Shown here in pieces: positions 37,701 to 48,230 of a stretch of DNA of 64,000 nt. The stretch's first letter is position 1; every line of letters starts with the position of its first letter. A model generated the notes under the pieces. The model was not told the origin of the DNA. It was given only the letters and a program-made list of their open reading frames with translations, and ran no database searches. Source of the DNA: Sisyra terminalis (lineage: Eukaryota > Arthropoda > Insecta > Neuroptera > Sisyridae); assembly GCA_958496175.1 (NCBI GenBank), contig OY292274.1, positions 41,488,630-41,552,629 on the forward strand, in the 5' to 3' direction. The translations under genes and the position numbers were made by a program.

Positions 37701-40700
37701 TATAAGTAATTATAGTAATACGTTAAGAAATCATGTTTTGGCCATAACACGATAATCAATATCTTGATAACTCAATATATTGTTATATTTCATTTGAGTT
37801 TTATTTTGTTTAGTTGTATAAAATTCAATATACATATACTTCATTCAGAGCTGTCAGATAAAAGTACCTTAGTTACTTTAAAGTATCTAAAATACTGTAT
37901 CTTAGTTTCTTTAATTTTTCCTTAAAAATAACTAATATCTTAGATACTTTTTCTTTGACACTATATATTGTAACTTAAAAAGTATCATTGATATCGAAAG
38001 ATTAGATACAGAATTTGATTTATTTGTTCTATTAGATTCAATTTATTTAAAGGAGATTTGGCAAACATATTTTTATCTCCTAAATAAATGAAGATAAGAA
38101 ATACCAAAAAATTTTACCTAATATGTTACAAAACTTAGTGCATACATATTATACAAAGTAACTAAAAAAGTAACTTTTAAGTACCTTAAAAGTAACTACA
38201 GATAAATATTTAAGTTTCTTTTTTTAAGAGTAACTAAATACCCAAAGTAGCCTCAAATATTTTTTTAAAAAATAACTTATCTAATCTCTAGATACTCTCT
38301 CAAAGTATTTTTGACAGCTTTGAATTCATTAAATTTATCAGTTTCTTTTGTTTTTTAAGTATGTTGTGTTTATAAGGGTTAAGACATACTTGTGTACATA
38401 CTTTTATTTTTTCTAAATTAGTAAAGATAAGAAATACATTATCTGATTACCTACAACTATAACTTATACGTTACGAAACTTAGTACATACATAGTATAGA
38501 AAGTAGATGCGAAATAACTAGGTACATACGAAAAATAATTTCAAATACTTTTTAAAAAAGTAACTTATCTAGATACTTTCCTAAAGTATCTTTGATAGTT
38601 CTGACCACCAAACATGAGAGGCTAATATTTGTCAGACAATGCAATTTCAAAGTAGTTCCTGTGATGATTGTAAAATAATTTTTTTGACCTAATCAGATTT
38701 TATGCTCACATTAAAGTGAATTAGCACTTTTATTGTAGCATCTAAAAATTGTTTTCCTTTTCCTCAAAGATTTGCTTTCTTAAAGAGTAAACTTTGTAAA
38801 GGCAAGCATAATCTATTCTCAGCGAACGGTTTCTTTAAATATTGCAATGTAATACTTCATTCTGCTACTTAATGATCGAAAAGAACAATTATCATTTCAT
38901 ACTCAAAATAGTGTCATTATCCGGATAAGAGATAATGGGGTTTTTATCACATACAATTGTAAAAAATCACCATTTTCGTTAGTATAAAATATTTGCATAC
39001 CATTAAAATATTGTTCTAATTCATTTTATGAAATTTTTAATAATATCTACCCCAAAAAAAAAAACGATAGAAGATCAGAACATTAATTAAAATGCGTTTC
39101 TAACATTGGGATAGCGATTTGGATAAAGACAAATATGAAAGAAAAGTTTTTCTTCAACAAAACAATAATATCCTTCAAACTTAGTCGCCTGAATTTTAAG
39201 TTGATCAGATTATTACATACTACTTAGAAAAATTCCTTTTCTAATGAAAAATAAAAGCACACCAAAACGCTTTGACCAGCAATTTTTTTTGTTTGATAAA
39301 GAACAAAACCTGTCCTATACCCGGATACATTCCCATATATAATAAAATTATACTACGATTTTTTTCATTAATAATTTTATTATTCTAAAATTCTAATTTT
39401 ATCACTTTTTTAGAACTTATCAAAGGTCCGGTTAGGATTTAAATCATCATCCTTTGCTTCAGCCAGCTTATATTTCAATTATGTTGATCGTTTCTTTTTC
39501 CAAAATTGTGGTGAACTGAAAATCTTAATGTTTTTTTTGACTAAATTTAATTGTTTAATTACTTAATAATGAAGCCTGCAATTTTCTTTACCTTTTGGAT
39601 ACTGGTAGTTTTGAATAGATTAAGTCATAAACGAAAGTTTTTTACGTTAATATTAAACAACAAATATCGGCTGACAACTATAAAACAGCAAACACTAAAA
39701 TAACTTGCTTATATGATTATTGTGAGGATCAATTGTTGATAGTCTTGTTAGGGAAAATCGAAGAATTGAGGAAAATACGGCAAAAACATGAGAAATTAAA
39801 GTGGTTCCATCCGAAAAAGCTTTTCCAGGTCAATTTCAATCAATACTTGTCAATATGAGCATTTAATTAATGACCATCTACACTAATATAAATTAATTAA
39901 AACGAGTGGGACGAGAAGTAAATAATTTGTTCCAAACTAATCAAACTTTCATCCTTTTGAAAATTTGGGTGGCGTAAGTAGTTTTTAGTATCATTTTGTA
40001 ATATTTGCTAGAATTTTCCAATTATAATTTTTTCGTAAAAAATAAAACTATTTCGCTATTCTACTAATTCGTATTCTTTTGCTGTATCTATATTGCTGTT
40101 TTTGTTTCGAAACTAGGTGGCTTGTCTTTTTATAGTATTTAGGCGAAGAACCAGTAATAATTTTCTTTGGTTACTCCAAAAGTCACAAAAATCCAAACAA
40201 TTCATCCTATATACCAGACCTATCCAACATACGGCTCGGGAAATATGTGTAACTATGTATAATTAATTATTGCTATTGCTTTAATATTGGACATTTCCTT
40301 TGGTCCGCTGCGGAAATAAAAATCTTAAATCAGGCCCTCTACAGTTTCATGTTGGACTCCCCTGCTCTATAAGGACCATTATTGAACATTAACTCATTTC
40401 TAGCTCTATGGGTCCACAAATTTAGCGCTCTCTCTTTATTCCACAGGTTGTCACATAACTGCCTCACTCCCACTAGCATAGGTAGATTTTTCATCTTATT
40501 CAATTTTTTAGTAACAGAATTTTATTTTAACATTTTGTTATTATAGAAAACTGGCAAAAGTGATTTTTAATGTTCCGTAGGGTATGGAGGATGTATTGTT
40601 TGAATTTTCATGATTTTTAAAATGAAGAGAATTGGTCATTAGCTTTTGGGGTATAAGTTTTAAGTTAATGTTTAATTTTTTTCTGTCTGCAGTATTATTG

Positions 40701-41765
40701 TTTTACTAAGATGAAACATTACTAATTCTCTAGTAGCCGTTTGGGAAATTCTGAGTTTTGAAGTTAAAAAAGCACAAAAGAAAAATAAATAAAAGAACCA
40801 AAGTTCTTTTTAGGTTGATCAATATCAACTTTTTTTCATTCTATTCGCGATTTTTTGGTTAATTTAGTTCTAATATGGTACATTTTTTCTCTATTTATTT
40901 GCGAATTAAATTAAAAATGCAACGTTGCCAGGTATTGATCGACCTAAAAGGAATTTGAGCCAACATAAGTATAATGGTCCATTTTCTTTAAACTAATAGT
41001 ACTTTAAACAATTTTCTGTGAAAAATTTGCAGTAGTTATGTTTTTTATTTTCAAAATCAACGAGTTTGAAAGAATAAATTACCAAAAAGACGTGTTTCAG
41101 AAGATAAATGTTGTACATTTAAATAAAAGACATTTTAAATTTGAACGTCAAAAAATTCTGTGAAAGAAATTAATTTTTTCCGTTTGAATTATTAGTTTTA
41201 TATTACATATGTTAAAAATAGAAAAAAAATGTAAATTTTTGCTGAAAGACAAAACTTTTTTAGCTAATCAACCCTCCGCACCTCTGTCCCATTTCATGGG
41301 AATTGTCATTCGATATTGCAAATACTATAATTAATGTAAATTTTTAAATAGTCTGACATCAACAAAATGTGTCATAATTTATTAATAATAAATCAATCAG
41401 TAACTGAATGAAAATTAACAAATCAAAAATCATGTATGTGGCCCCCTCGCTAGAGAAAGTCATTTCAGAGTTAATATTCTGACATCATTTCTAAATATGA
41501 ATAAACTCCGATCAAATGATTGATTAAAAATCAAAAGAAAAATTCCAAGAATCCGATGAGACGATCGATCCTTTTCCACGATGGAATCATCGCACATTTA
41601 TTCATCGATTCTCCAGGGGTTTGATTTCGAAAAGAGCCAATAAAAAACTCACCTTGATTTTTGGACGGATAAATGTGCATATCGTTGCAAATGGCGAGAA
41701 TTTGATCGGCAGGCAAATGCGATCGAATTTGGCCTAAATGTCCGCACCATACATTGTAAGCCTCC
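28613..41765 (-). CDS. raw: raw-like protein (3' part of gene, eight exons, 629 residues)
   Basis: Exons are 41765-41653, 35474-35319, 35264-35158, 34581-34370, 32213-32043, 31987-31581, 29396-28822 and 28759-28613 (TAG). All seven introns are GT-AG and all phases match (1,1,0,2,2,1,0), which makes the model strong. Numbered from the first complete codon, the residues are: 1-90, a Cys-containing helical region resembling a degenerate EF-hand pair; 94-195, a nucleoside 2-deoxyribosyltransferase-like domain (FLGGSC...TTWRADVAIPTL, YYNP); about 250-330, an EF-hand with a canonical loop plus a degenerate partner; 421-580, a second deoxyribosyltransferase-like domain (YLGGSC...TTWRQTIAIPLL); then a basic/acidic C-terminus. 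The architecture fits the insect protein raw, which restrains JNK/AP-1 signalling during dorsal closure in Drosophila. I assign this from memory with moderate confidence. The N-terminal coding part was not found between 41766 and 64000. No signal peptide or membrane span is seen in this part. Confidence 0.7.
28822..29396 (-). CDS. raw: raw-like exon G, second deoxyribosyltransferase-like domain
   Basis: Acceptor acatttttag| and donor AAAAG|GTTTTA. Encodes 191 residues. HIYLGGSCMRRTTWRQ, then TIAIPLLNKYGLTYYNP, match the first domain. DVEMMAHCDCLLFVITKETR corresponds to the ADVLLFVLD strand, but APMMLAA replaces AGMIEVA, so the putative catalytic Glu is Leu (residue 552). A roughly 70-residue acidic and Asn/Ser-rich insertion separates the two halves. 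Confidence 0.8.
29397..31580 (-). other. intron between raw-like exons F and G
   Basis: 2.2 kb of AT-rich sequence with one SINE (29691-29830). No additional exon was recognised. At 30463-30500 there is a CTGAGGATGAC...GAAACGCG motif of the type also found in the 845-1841 foldback. Confidence 0.5.
29691..29830 (+). repeat. tRNA-derived SINE
   Basis: Contains ctggtggccgagtggtcaag, the B-box region gttgggttcaaatct and the body attaaccctagagttg. The clock-like 'gctaaagacctnagta' block is deleted. It lies in a raw-like intron, antisense to the gene. Confidence 0.7.
31581..31987 (-). CDS. raw: raw-like exon F, EF-hand
   Basis: Acceptor tttgtttttag| at 31988. Encodes QIRAAFNSLDQNRTGALTLS and following. 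The loop DQNRTGALTLSE (31959-31924) has ligands at positions 1 (D), 3 (N), 5 (T) and 12 (E), with Gly at 6 and Leu at 8: a canonical calcium-binding EF-hand. A second helix-loop-helix (DLKLILRNNG...ITLEQFYSIC) lacks proper ligands. The donor TTTTAG|GTAGAA (31580) gives the phase needed by exon G. Read-through would instead stop at 31564, which could be a shorter isoform. The last ~30 residues before the donor are hydrophobic and look less conserved, so an earlier donor is possible. Confidence 0.65.
32043..32213 (-). CDS. raw: raw-like exon E, helical linker
   Basis: Acceptor gcttttag| and donor TTAGA|GTAATT. Encodes EFVDLWQGQNTLLALIGRDI then TPVFSDLAPALQCVARLLRE and a polar SNSENQSSQ segment. 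The frame meets a stop just past the donor, which supports the boundary. It leads into the EF-hand of exon F. Confidence 0.7.
32387..32550 (+). repeat. tRNA-derived SINE
   Basis: Contains gggtggtcgagtggtttcgg, aactggtaggatttggtttc, gatactcgtatcg and the common 3' body. It lies within a raw-like intron. Confidence 0.7.
32837..33062. mobile_element. palindromic MITE, copy 3
   Basis: Inverted arms are gggtcaagctccttttaagt and its partner ending gaaaagggacatgagacc. The inner segment contains ctggtaacgttacattttct and gcaacgttgacaggt. 226 nt. Confidence 0.75.
34370..34581 (-). CDS. raw: raw-like exon D, catalytic half of first domain
   Basis: Acceptor caacattctag| and donor TACCA|GTAAGG. Encodes 70 residues from QVSTWSPELLVVEHEAK through SADVLLFVLDKQTRCVAG and MIEVAQLSA to a segment ending ISNEQISY. 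The Glu of GMIEVA (residue 164) sits where deoxyribosyltransferases carry their nucleophilic Glu. Its identity as a catalytic residue is inferred. Confidence 0.8.
35158..35264 (-). CDS. raw: raw-like exon C, start of first deoxyribosyltransferase-like domain
   Basis: Acceptor ttttttttgcag| and donor CCG|GTAAAT. Encodes SKYEVFLGGSCNPTTWRAD then VAIPTLTNFGISYYNP. FLGGSC followed by TTWR and YYNP is the signature N-terminal stretch of this Rossmann-like family. The intron to exon B is only 54 nt. Confidence 0.8.
35319..35474 (-). CDS. raw: raw-like exon B
   Basis: Acceptor ttgattccag| and donor AAAAC|GTAAAT. Encodes HEMLQCARGGVGHFLTFGEF followed by CVFAGELRRYAQQSRKCLE and a polar linker (SPDNANINNSK). 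The FLTFGEFCVF segment resembles the end of an EF-hand loop and its exiting helix, but acidic calcium ligands are missing. Confidence 0.75.
36716..37144. mobile_element. pogo/Tigger-like MITE
   Basis: Ends are CAGTGCACTCTCCGG at the left and CGGATAATCGAGAGTGATCTG at the right, flanked by TA on both sides. The inverted 'cacggataatcgagagt' block is typical of pogo/Tigger elements (ends with TCGATTATCCG). About 430 nt and non-coding. It was inserted into a repeat of the 37845-38605 type, because the flanks continue that sequence. Confidence 0.7.
37845..38605. mobile_element. foldback-like repeat rich in AAGTAnCTTAGATAC units
   Basis: The left end ttcagagctgtcagataaaa and the right end ctttgatagttctga are inverted. 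The inside is built of many short variants of aagtatctaa, agtaactta and gtatcttagata. A partial copy spans 36610-36715 and continues at 37145-37270 across the Tigger-like insertion. Non-coding. Confidence 0.5.
40796..40962. mobile_element. palindromic MITE, copy 4 (shortened)
   Basis: caaagttctttttaggttgatcaatatc is inverted as gatcgacctaaaaggaatttg. The core aatgcaacgttgccaggt is present on the right but the left inner arm is partly deleted. Confidence 0.65.
41653..41765 (-). CDS. raw: raw-like exon A (most 5' exon seen)
   Basis: Acceptor tttttacag|GGAGG and donor CAAG|GTGAGT. Begins with the last base of a codon and encodes 37 residues, EAYNVWCGHLGQIRSHLPAD then QILAICNDMHIYPSKNQ. The reading frame must come from an upstream exon with a phase-2 donor, unless translation starts at the internal Met of NDMHIY. 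It is followed by a 6.2-kb intron. Confidence 0.7.
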
Positions 41766-42359
41766 CTGTAAAAAAATAAAAAAAAATAATAAAAAATAAA
41801 AAAAATAACGAATACTAAGTTTGATGTACCAATTTTTACGAAAGAAGAGTCTCATTGTTGCGGCACACAGTGGTTCAAGTCTACATCAAAGTGCAAATGA
41901 TGCACTTCAATGAAATCATTGAAGCGCTGTGCTTTGCTTTTAAAACTATTTATATCTTAATAGTGATTGAATGTGGGGGAGTCTAATGACATTTTCCGAT
42001 AGGAGAGAAAAAATATCCCCTTAATCGACACGTGTAATAGTTTTTTTAAAGACCATTTTCATCGTTCAAACGACAAAAAACTGGCAAAAAAACATCAACA
42101 AGAAAAAGTTTAACAACAAACCTTAAATAGGAAAAGTACAAAGATTTAAACATTTATATTTTAAAACATAAATAAATTTCTATTAAACAAAACAATGGTA
42201 AATTCAATTGTTGCAAAAACAAACTAAATTTTTGCTATTGCAATAACTTTGTTATGACAAACAAATTTCTCGACTTGACACAAACAAATTTCCTAATATT
42301 TTCCTTTAATAGCGTTTTGTATCTGTAAACAGTGCCTGCGCCGATTTATTATGATTTAT

Positions 42360-43330
42360 TCAATAGAGAAAAAGTTTTAAAATTCCCAAATAATTCCAAG
42401 TTTCCCAGGATATTTTTTTTTCATAATTTTATTTATTTTTTTCATGACTAGAAACTACTACATTTATTCTCATAGTGAAACTTTGACTTAATTTTTCCAT
42501 CATATGTAACAGTTTTAGTGAAATAGGTTTCAGAAATATTATTGGTTAAGAAATTTAAATCATGTAATATAATTCTGATACAACTGTCCCAATTACGGAA
42601 AGGATCGCAATACAATAAAAGCCACTAAAATCAGATTGGTTAACACCCTGGTTTCCTATCTTCTCCTACGCTTCGGAAACTTGGACCTTCCGTGCAGCTG
42701 TTCGGCGACGAATTGATACCTTCATAATGTGGGTCTGGAGGAGAATGTTGCGGATCCCATAGACGGCTAAAATAAAAAATGTTTCTATCTTGGTCGAAGT
42801 TAAGCTAGTCCAAATACTCTCTTCATTGACGTATAGCCGAATCCTTAGGTTTTCCACACATATGGAACAAGACCATGGAAAAGCTGATGATACAGAGATG
42901 GTCTGAAGGGAAAAGAAGACGAGGAACGAAAAGTTCGTTGATTCGAGTTTCGCGTCCGCTGTACGATAAGTAAAAGAATGTAATTGCTGGAGAAGAACCA
43001 TCCCGCAGGTTCTGAGAAATCTGGAACTCCTCGAGTGAGAGCCATTTTAATCACCAAATATCGATTGCGATGTTTGGATTAAGAAGATTAAGAGGAATGC
43101 AACTGACCCAGTCATCAGGATAACTCCTATAGATCTCAATCGACTTTGATCAAACTTAATAAACTTATTCTTCGGAAAATTATCTTGATCGAATTAAAAG
43201 ATGAACAAAATCGGATCACTAGTTAAGAAATGATTTAAAATTCCCTGCTATTTTTTCAACACCCTGATATTTCAAGATTGATTTCCTGAAAATTGCAGGT
43301 TTTCCAGATCTGTGGTCATCCTGTCCAAGC
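42360..43330. repeat. dispersed repeat, copy 2, interrupted by RT remnant
   Basis: 42470-42570 and 43110-43325 are homologous to 1980-2100 and 2100-2330. Here about 500 nt with reverse-transcriptase-like coding separates them; copy 1 lacks it. Confidence 0.6.
42645..43060 (+). pseudogene. non-LTR retrotransposon C-terminal remnant
   Basis: The plus-strand frame reads SYASETWTFRAAVRRRIDTF then IMWVWRRMLRIP, followed by a TAG where Trp is expected (PWT), then SLTYSRILRF and STHMEQDHGK. This matches the post-RT region of insect endonuclease/reverse-transcriptase elements (W-T-L-R...M-W-x-W-R-R-M-L-R-I-P-W-T). Several in-frame stops (TAG, TGA, TAA) show it is dead. No RT catalytic YxDD is present, so it is 5'-truncated. 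Confidence 0.7.
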
Positions 43331-45535
43331 CTCATAGTTTAAAAAAAATATACTCTGCAGTATACAGATTTTGAATTGTTAAAGATTTTTAGGAATCCGC
43401 AGTAAAAACGAAATCCTCAAACTTTCGTCATGTCCGCCCATATGTCACAGCCATTTTACATGGAGACTTATTAGCAGTTAGCACTATAAAGAATATATAT
43501 ATATATTTATATTATTGTATATTATATTATGTATATATATATTTGGAAGTAATTCATACGTGAATCAATAAGTAAACTGTTATACAATGATGTAAATATA
43601 CATTGAAAATAATAAGATTGGTGTACTATTTTTGTTATTAGGGGATGAAAGTAAAAAAAAATAATACACATAAGCATGTGGAGTATTGTTAGATAGGGTT
43701 TGAAATATGATAAAAAAGTTTCAAAATTCGTTAACGCCACAGAGAACCAACCTAATCCCGGGGGGCTTTTGAACAAAAAACGAGAGGATCGAGACCACAA
43801 CAGAATAGTTAGGAAATACAGGTTTTTTTTGAATAAACAATTAGCATGATTATCATTTTATACTTTGAAAAACAAATAAAATTCAATTTAATTCATTCGC
43901 TCAAAGCTGAACAATAATTTCAATGTTAGTAGTAGTGAACAATTAAAATAACTTTTTCTTTTCAATCAACAATTGATAATATATCCCTACTAACTTTTCA
44001 ACTATTTGGTGAAAAATTACGAAAAAATAAAATCGTAAGAAGGTAAGTTGCGCAGTTTTTGAGGTACAGAAGATATTTTTGAGCTTGTGATCTCAGAAAT
44101 TATTTTGTTTTCACAATGTGAAAATTACTAATAAGAGATGTTAGTAATCGTCAATTATTTATTAATTAGATACCCGTAAGGGGACGTCCATACATTACGT
44201 TCCCCAAAATTTGGTGTTCTTTGACCCTATCTTCCACTTCTGAATTAATCGACTCCTCCTCCTCTACTTAGTATGACGTAATAAATGGATTGCTTCTAAT
44301 GTTAAATTATTATTAAATTAATATTCAACTTTAAATTTCATTGGACAATGTTACAACTCGATATGGGATTCTTTATAAGGCGTAGTCCTATAAGTATGTG
44401 ATGGTTTTTTTTAATCACAAAGTTTTTTAGTACATGCCAATACCTATAAGCCAAAAAGTGCTTAGTTTTACTAACATTACACAGCGATTTATTCTAAAAA
44501 TAAATAAAACCAATATTAAAAATACGAAAAATTAATCGTCTTAAAAAATCAAATCAGCAAGGTAAAAACGCTCAAACTGGCTAAATGTCGTAGAATTAAA
44601 AATCGATTGTTAACCAAAAAAAAAAAAAAAAAATTAGTAATAATCCCTCGTTAATCGCTCTCAATTAACAATTTAAAGTTCGTGGGCATTTAACCACGTT
44701 CGTTGGCTCTAGGTAGCCAGTATATGTCGTCTGTTTTGACCAAATATTGGGCTAATTTTTGATCGAAACCGACAGTGATTTTGGTAGAAACCTAAACTTC
44801 GACCAACCTTTATTATAATGAGTAAATTTCAAATAAAACAGAGAAAAAGTTGCTCAAAAAAAATGTAATGAAGTCTTTGTACGGTTGAGTTGATTTCTAG
44901 TCCGAGTTTATAAAAGATAGAGATAAAGAATCTCTGTTTAGACATCTCAAGTCCCACAAAGTGCATGAAAATGGATGAGAACAAACAATAAAGCTTTGGT
45001 TAAAGAAGTTCATTTCTGAAAATTAATCCCTTTCGGTAGGTTAGAATGGGGCAAACACTGTCCTCCAAGTTATAGATCCAACAGTATGAAAATATCATAA
45101 GCTAGCAGAATATACTGCATAGAAAAAGCGGTATGTAAGGTAGTACTATATTTTTTTACCATAGACCAACTTACACGATGCTCTAAAGCAGGTCGGGAAA
45201 CCGGGGTAGACTACCCCAAAATGGGTAAAAATGGAATTTTTGGAGCAACAAAGAAATTTTTATAATTCGCTATTTTACAAAAGTTTTAATATTTTTACAA
45301 ATCATTCTTAACGCTTAAATAACTCAGCCCGATATATGGGGCCGGCCATTTCTCACTTACCATTTTTGACGGAGGTTAAGGGGTAGTATCGGCTAACGCA
45401 AAAATATTTTAGCGTAATGGTTAAAAAAGCTCGTCAACCTTTGCTCTAGAGAGTTGATCCTGTTTACTTTCACATTGTTTAACAAAGTCTTAAGTCTTTC
45501 CTTTCTATTCTCTTATAATATTCCTATGGGTTAGA

Positions 45536-45893
45536 GCAAGGGTCGCCAATCTTTTTTAATCATCGACCCCTAAATATTTTTTTAAAATCTCTCATCGACC
45601 CCCATAAAAGAAATTTTCAGCTAAGTAAATTAATTAAAAAAAACATCAGTATTTATATATTTTTTATGATTTTTAACATAAATTGTAGGTAGTACGTAAA
45701 TACTTTTTTCTTTCAAATAAATACACATTCATTAATTTACTTTTAATGTAAATTAATGAATGAGTAATAATGATAATGTAATTAATGATAAGTAATATTT
45801 GTATATTACGAATTGTTTTTCCTTCGACCCCTAATCGACCCTCTAGATAAAATCGACCCCAAGGGTTCTATGAAGCCTACTTTGGTGACCTAT
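45536..45893. mobile_element. hAT-type MITE
   Basis: Ends carry aagggtcgccaat and tttggtgacctat, flanked by a perfect 8-bp duplication gggttaga (45528-45535, 45894-45901). Subterminal tcatcgacccct is shared with the 57136-57763 element. No coding sequence. Confidence 0.75.
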
Positions 45894-45952
45894 GGGTTAG
45901 AACAAATCGAATTTCAAACAATAACTCGAATAATTCGAAACAATAACTTATA

Positions 45953-46125
45953 GCTTACTGGTGGCTGAGTGATCTAAGTGATCACCCCAGAACTGGTAGG
46001 TGTTGCGATCCCCGTATAGAACAAACTTTCAATACTTCCCGATTACGGATTTTTATTAACCCTAGAGTCGCTAAAGACCTTAGTAGTTATAAAATGGCGT
46101 TAAATAACAATAAATAATAAAAAAT
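45953..46125 (+). repeat. tRNA-derived SINE
   Basis: A near full-length copy: ctggtggctgagtgatctaa, aactggtaggtgttgcgatc, the body attaaccctagagtcgctaa, then a tail of caataaataat units. Confidence 0.75.
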
Positions 46126-46445
46126 AATAACTTATATGAAAGAAGAGAATATTTCTCATTTTTTTTCTTAAACCCTTTTTCAAAGTTTTTAAACGACTAG
46201 AGTATTTCATAGTTCCATGTCATTTAATTTTTGAATCCTTTAGATAATAATTTTATTTAACTGCCAATATAACCAATATTAAGGGTCGGTATTTTCATTC
46301 ATGGATTTAATAATATAATTATTATAATAATAATATTTAATACAGAAAAAATTATCTGTCAAATAATTTCTACAGAATATCGCTATCCTTAAGCACAAAT
46401 ACGCATGATTTCACTATTCTCCGGATAAAATGTTGTTATCTAGGA

Positions 46446-46987
46446 CAACGTTTTCCAAACTGGGAGGCGCGCCTCCTTAGGGAATCGTGGACTAATCGAA
46501 GACGATGCGCAAATATTAGCCAGAATTTCGAGCGAAGAGATTTGATAGCCTTTGCGCAAATAAACAAACCCATCCATCTCTTTAAGCGACAATAATAAAA
46601 TATTGTTATTCGATTTTTCTTATAAATAAGTTTATCTTAATAAATTTCTTAGTACTAATAATTTTGGCTCAAGTGTACTTTAGCACACCCACAATCTGGC
46701 AACGTTACATTTTCGACTTTGTTTTTAATTTAATTCGCGATATTTTTGTTAATTCTAATATGGTATAATTCTCTCTTTTGTGGCTAAATTTTCATTATGG
46801 ACCGATTTAATCGCGAATTAATTTAAAAACAAAGTCGAAAATGCAACGTTGCCAGATTGTGGGTGTGCTAAAGTACACTTGAGTCTTAATTTTTGTGTTA
46901 GTAGTATTTTATAAAATGGAAGAGAGGCGCTAGATGAGTAAATATTTTTAAGGGAGCCGTGGTAAAATAAACTTTTGAAGACCACTG
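46446..46987. mobile_element. hAT-type element with nested MITE
   Basis: Flanked by a perfect 8-bp duplication atctagga (46438-46445, 46988-46995). Ends are CAACGTTTTCCAAACT and AACTTTTGAAGACCACTG. The palindromic MITE at 46665-46885 is inserted inside, so it is younger than the hAT insertion. Confidence 0.75.
46665..46885. mobile_element. palindromic MITE, copy 5
   Basis: The closest relative of 22591-22815: ggctcaagtgtactttagca arms of about 70 nt with almost no differences in the terminal 40 nt, implying recent activity of this subfamily. Confidence 0.8.
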
Positions 46988-47799
46988 ATCTAGGAGATGA
47001 TTGTCATTATCTAGATATGAAAATACCGACCCTAATTGTTGTAAAAAAATTAAAATAGATTAAATATAATTTAAATCGAGAAGTTTTTTTGGTAATAAGA
47101 TAGAAGCTTTTCTCTTGAAATTTAGAAAAATAGAAACTAAACTCATTAGTATGTACAATTTTTATGATTCCATTAGGAAAAATTAAGAAATTTGGGTTTT
47201 ATATAATGGATAAGATTCGAATTAATGCTTTTGAGAAATAAAAATATTAAATTATCAAATATTTTATTAGTCGAAGCAATAAATTTTGCTTATCTCATAT
47301 TACGAAATGAAGTTATAAATATTTAAATTACGTAAAAACTTTTCTCTAGCATAAATGAAAGACTTAATTTATGAACAAAAAAAATATTAATAATGATACT
47401 ACCGTTTGAATGTTTGTCTGTTCATAACGATATGAAGGCTTCCTTGTTTTAAGGACTGAGATTGGACATTTTTTCGTTTTTAGTGAAGAAATAAACAGTT
47501 TTAAGTGGAACGACAAAAAAAACAAACACTTATACTTTGAATTAATCTGATAAAATGCTTGAATTTAATTAAACTTCCAGTTTCTCCTTTGTGATGCAAT
47601 CAGGCTTGATCGAAGCCACAAAGAGCTATTTAAGACTAATATGAATGGAGTCATCACATCAATTCTAATTTTCACCGATTCAAATTCAATAGTCAGAAAT
47701 AAATACTATACAGTGTACATATTAAAACATGTAAATCTTTGGATATTTAAATGAGACGCAAACGAAAAGCATAAATCAAACTGCAATTAGTCGGCCAAA

Positions 47800-48230
47800 T
47801 GTCCTATCGATTAAGTCGTAAAAGCGAAAAGCAAAGTCGATGGTGGGCGCAGATTTACTTCTATGGTGAATTTTCTAAATCAAGTGATGAGGTAATGTCC
47901 TCGTGATTTTATTCAATTAAATACAAAAAAAAATGGTCAAGAAAAGATTTTTTGAGTCGGACGAAAACATTCTCTTTTCGATTTTTTTTGCAGCATACAA
48001 TCCAGGTTTGGAGGAGGCGAAGCCTTTTCCTCTCCGAAACCCACTCATTCGAGTGTCAAACTCACTTTATTAGCTTTCACGATTGCAATCTTGTATCTTA
48101 ATTGAAAATGAAAAATGATTCTATACTTTTTCTAATTTTCCTCGACATGAAGGACGAGCACGCATGTCGAATGGAAAAATTTACCAGTCTGGCCAAATGA
48201 CATTTCCGTCGTTTCTCAATGTCTTCTTCT
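47800..48230. promoter_or_regulatory. complex non-repeat island, function unknown
   Basis: Higher G+C and few homopolymers compared with its surroundings, and no copy elsewhere in the window. It contains a plus-strand acceptor-like site tttttttgcag| at 47993, but reading frames after it close within 30-40 codons. Either a conserved regulatory element or an untranslated exon; coding is not supported. Confidence 0.25.

Larger units (their letters stand above)
35475..41652 (-). other. 6.2-kb intron between raw-like exons A and B
   Basis: Contains a possible second tRNA-like repeat head near 35870-35940 (ggattcgaaccccgc), a Tigger-like MITE (36716-37144), a foldback-like element (37845-38605) and a palindromic MITE (40796-40962). 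38620-40790 is AT-rich with no recognised feature. Confidence 0.5.

Noticed and set aside
48060..48090. Minus-strand donor GTGAGT as the end of the missing raw-like exon
   Set aside because: The frame required by exon A has a stop directly upstream of this donor.
47993..48100. Plus-strand exon after the tttttttgcag acceptor
   Set aside because: All three frames close within 30-40 codons and no donor or partner exon is evident.
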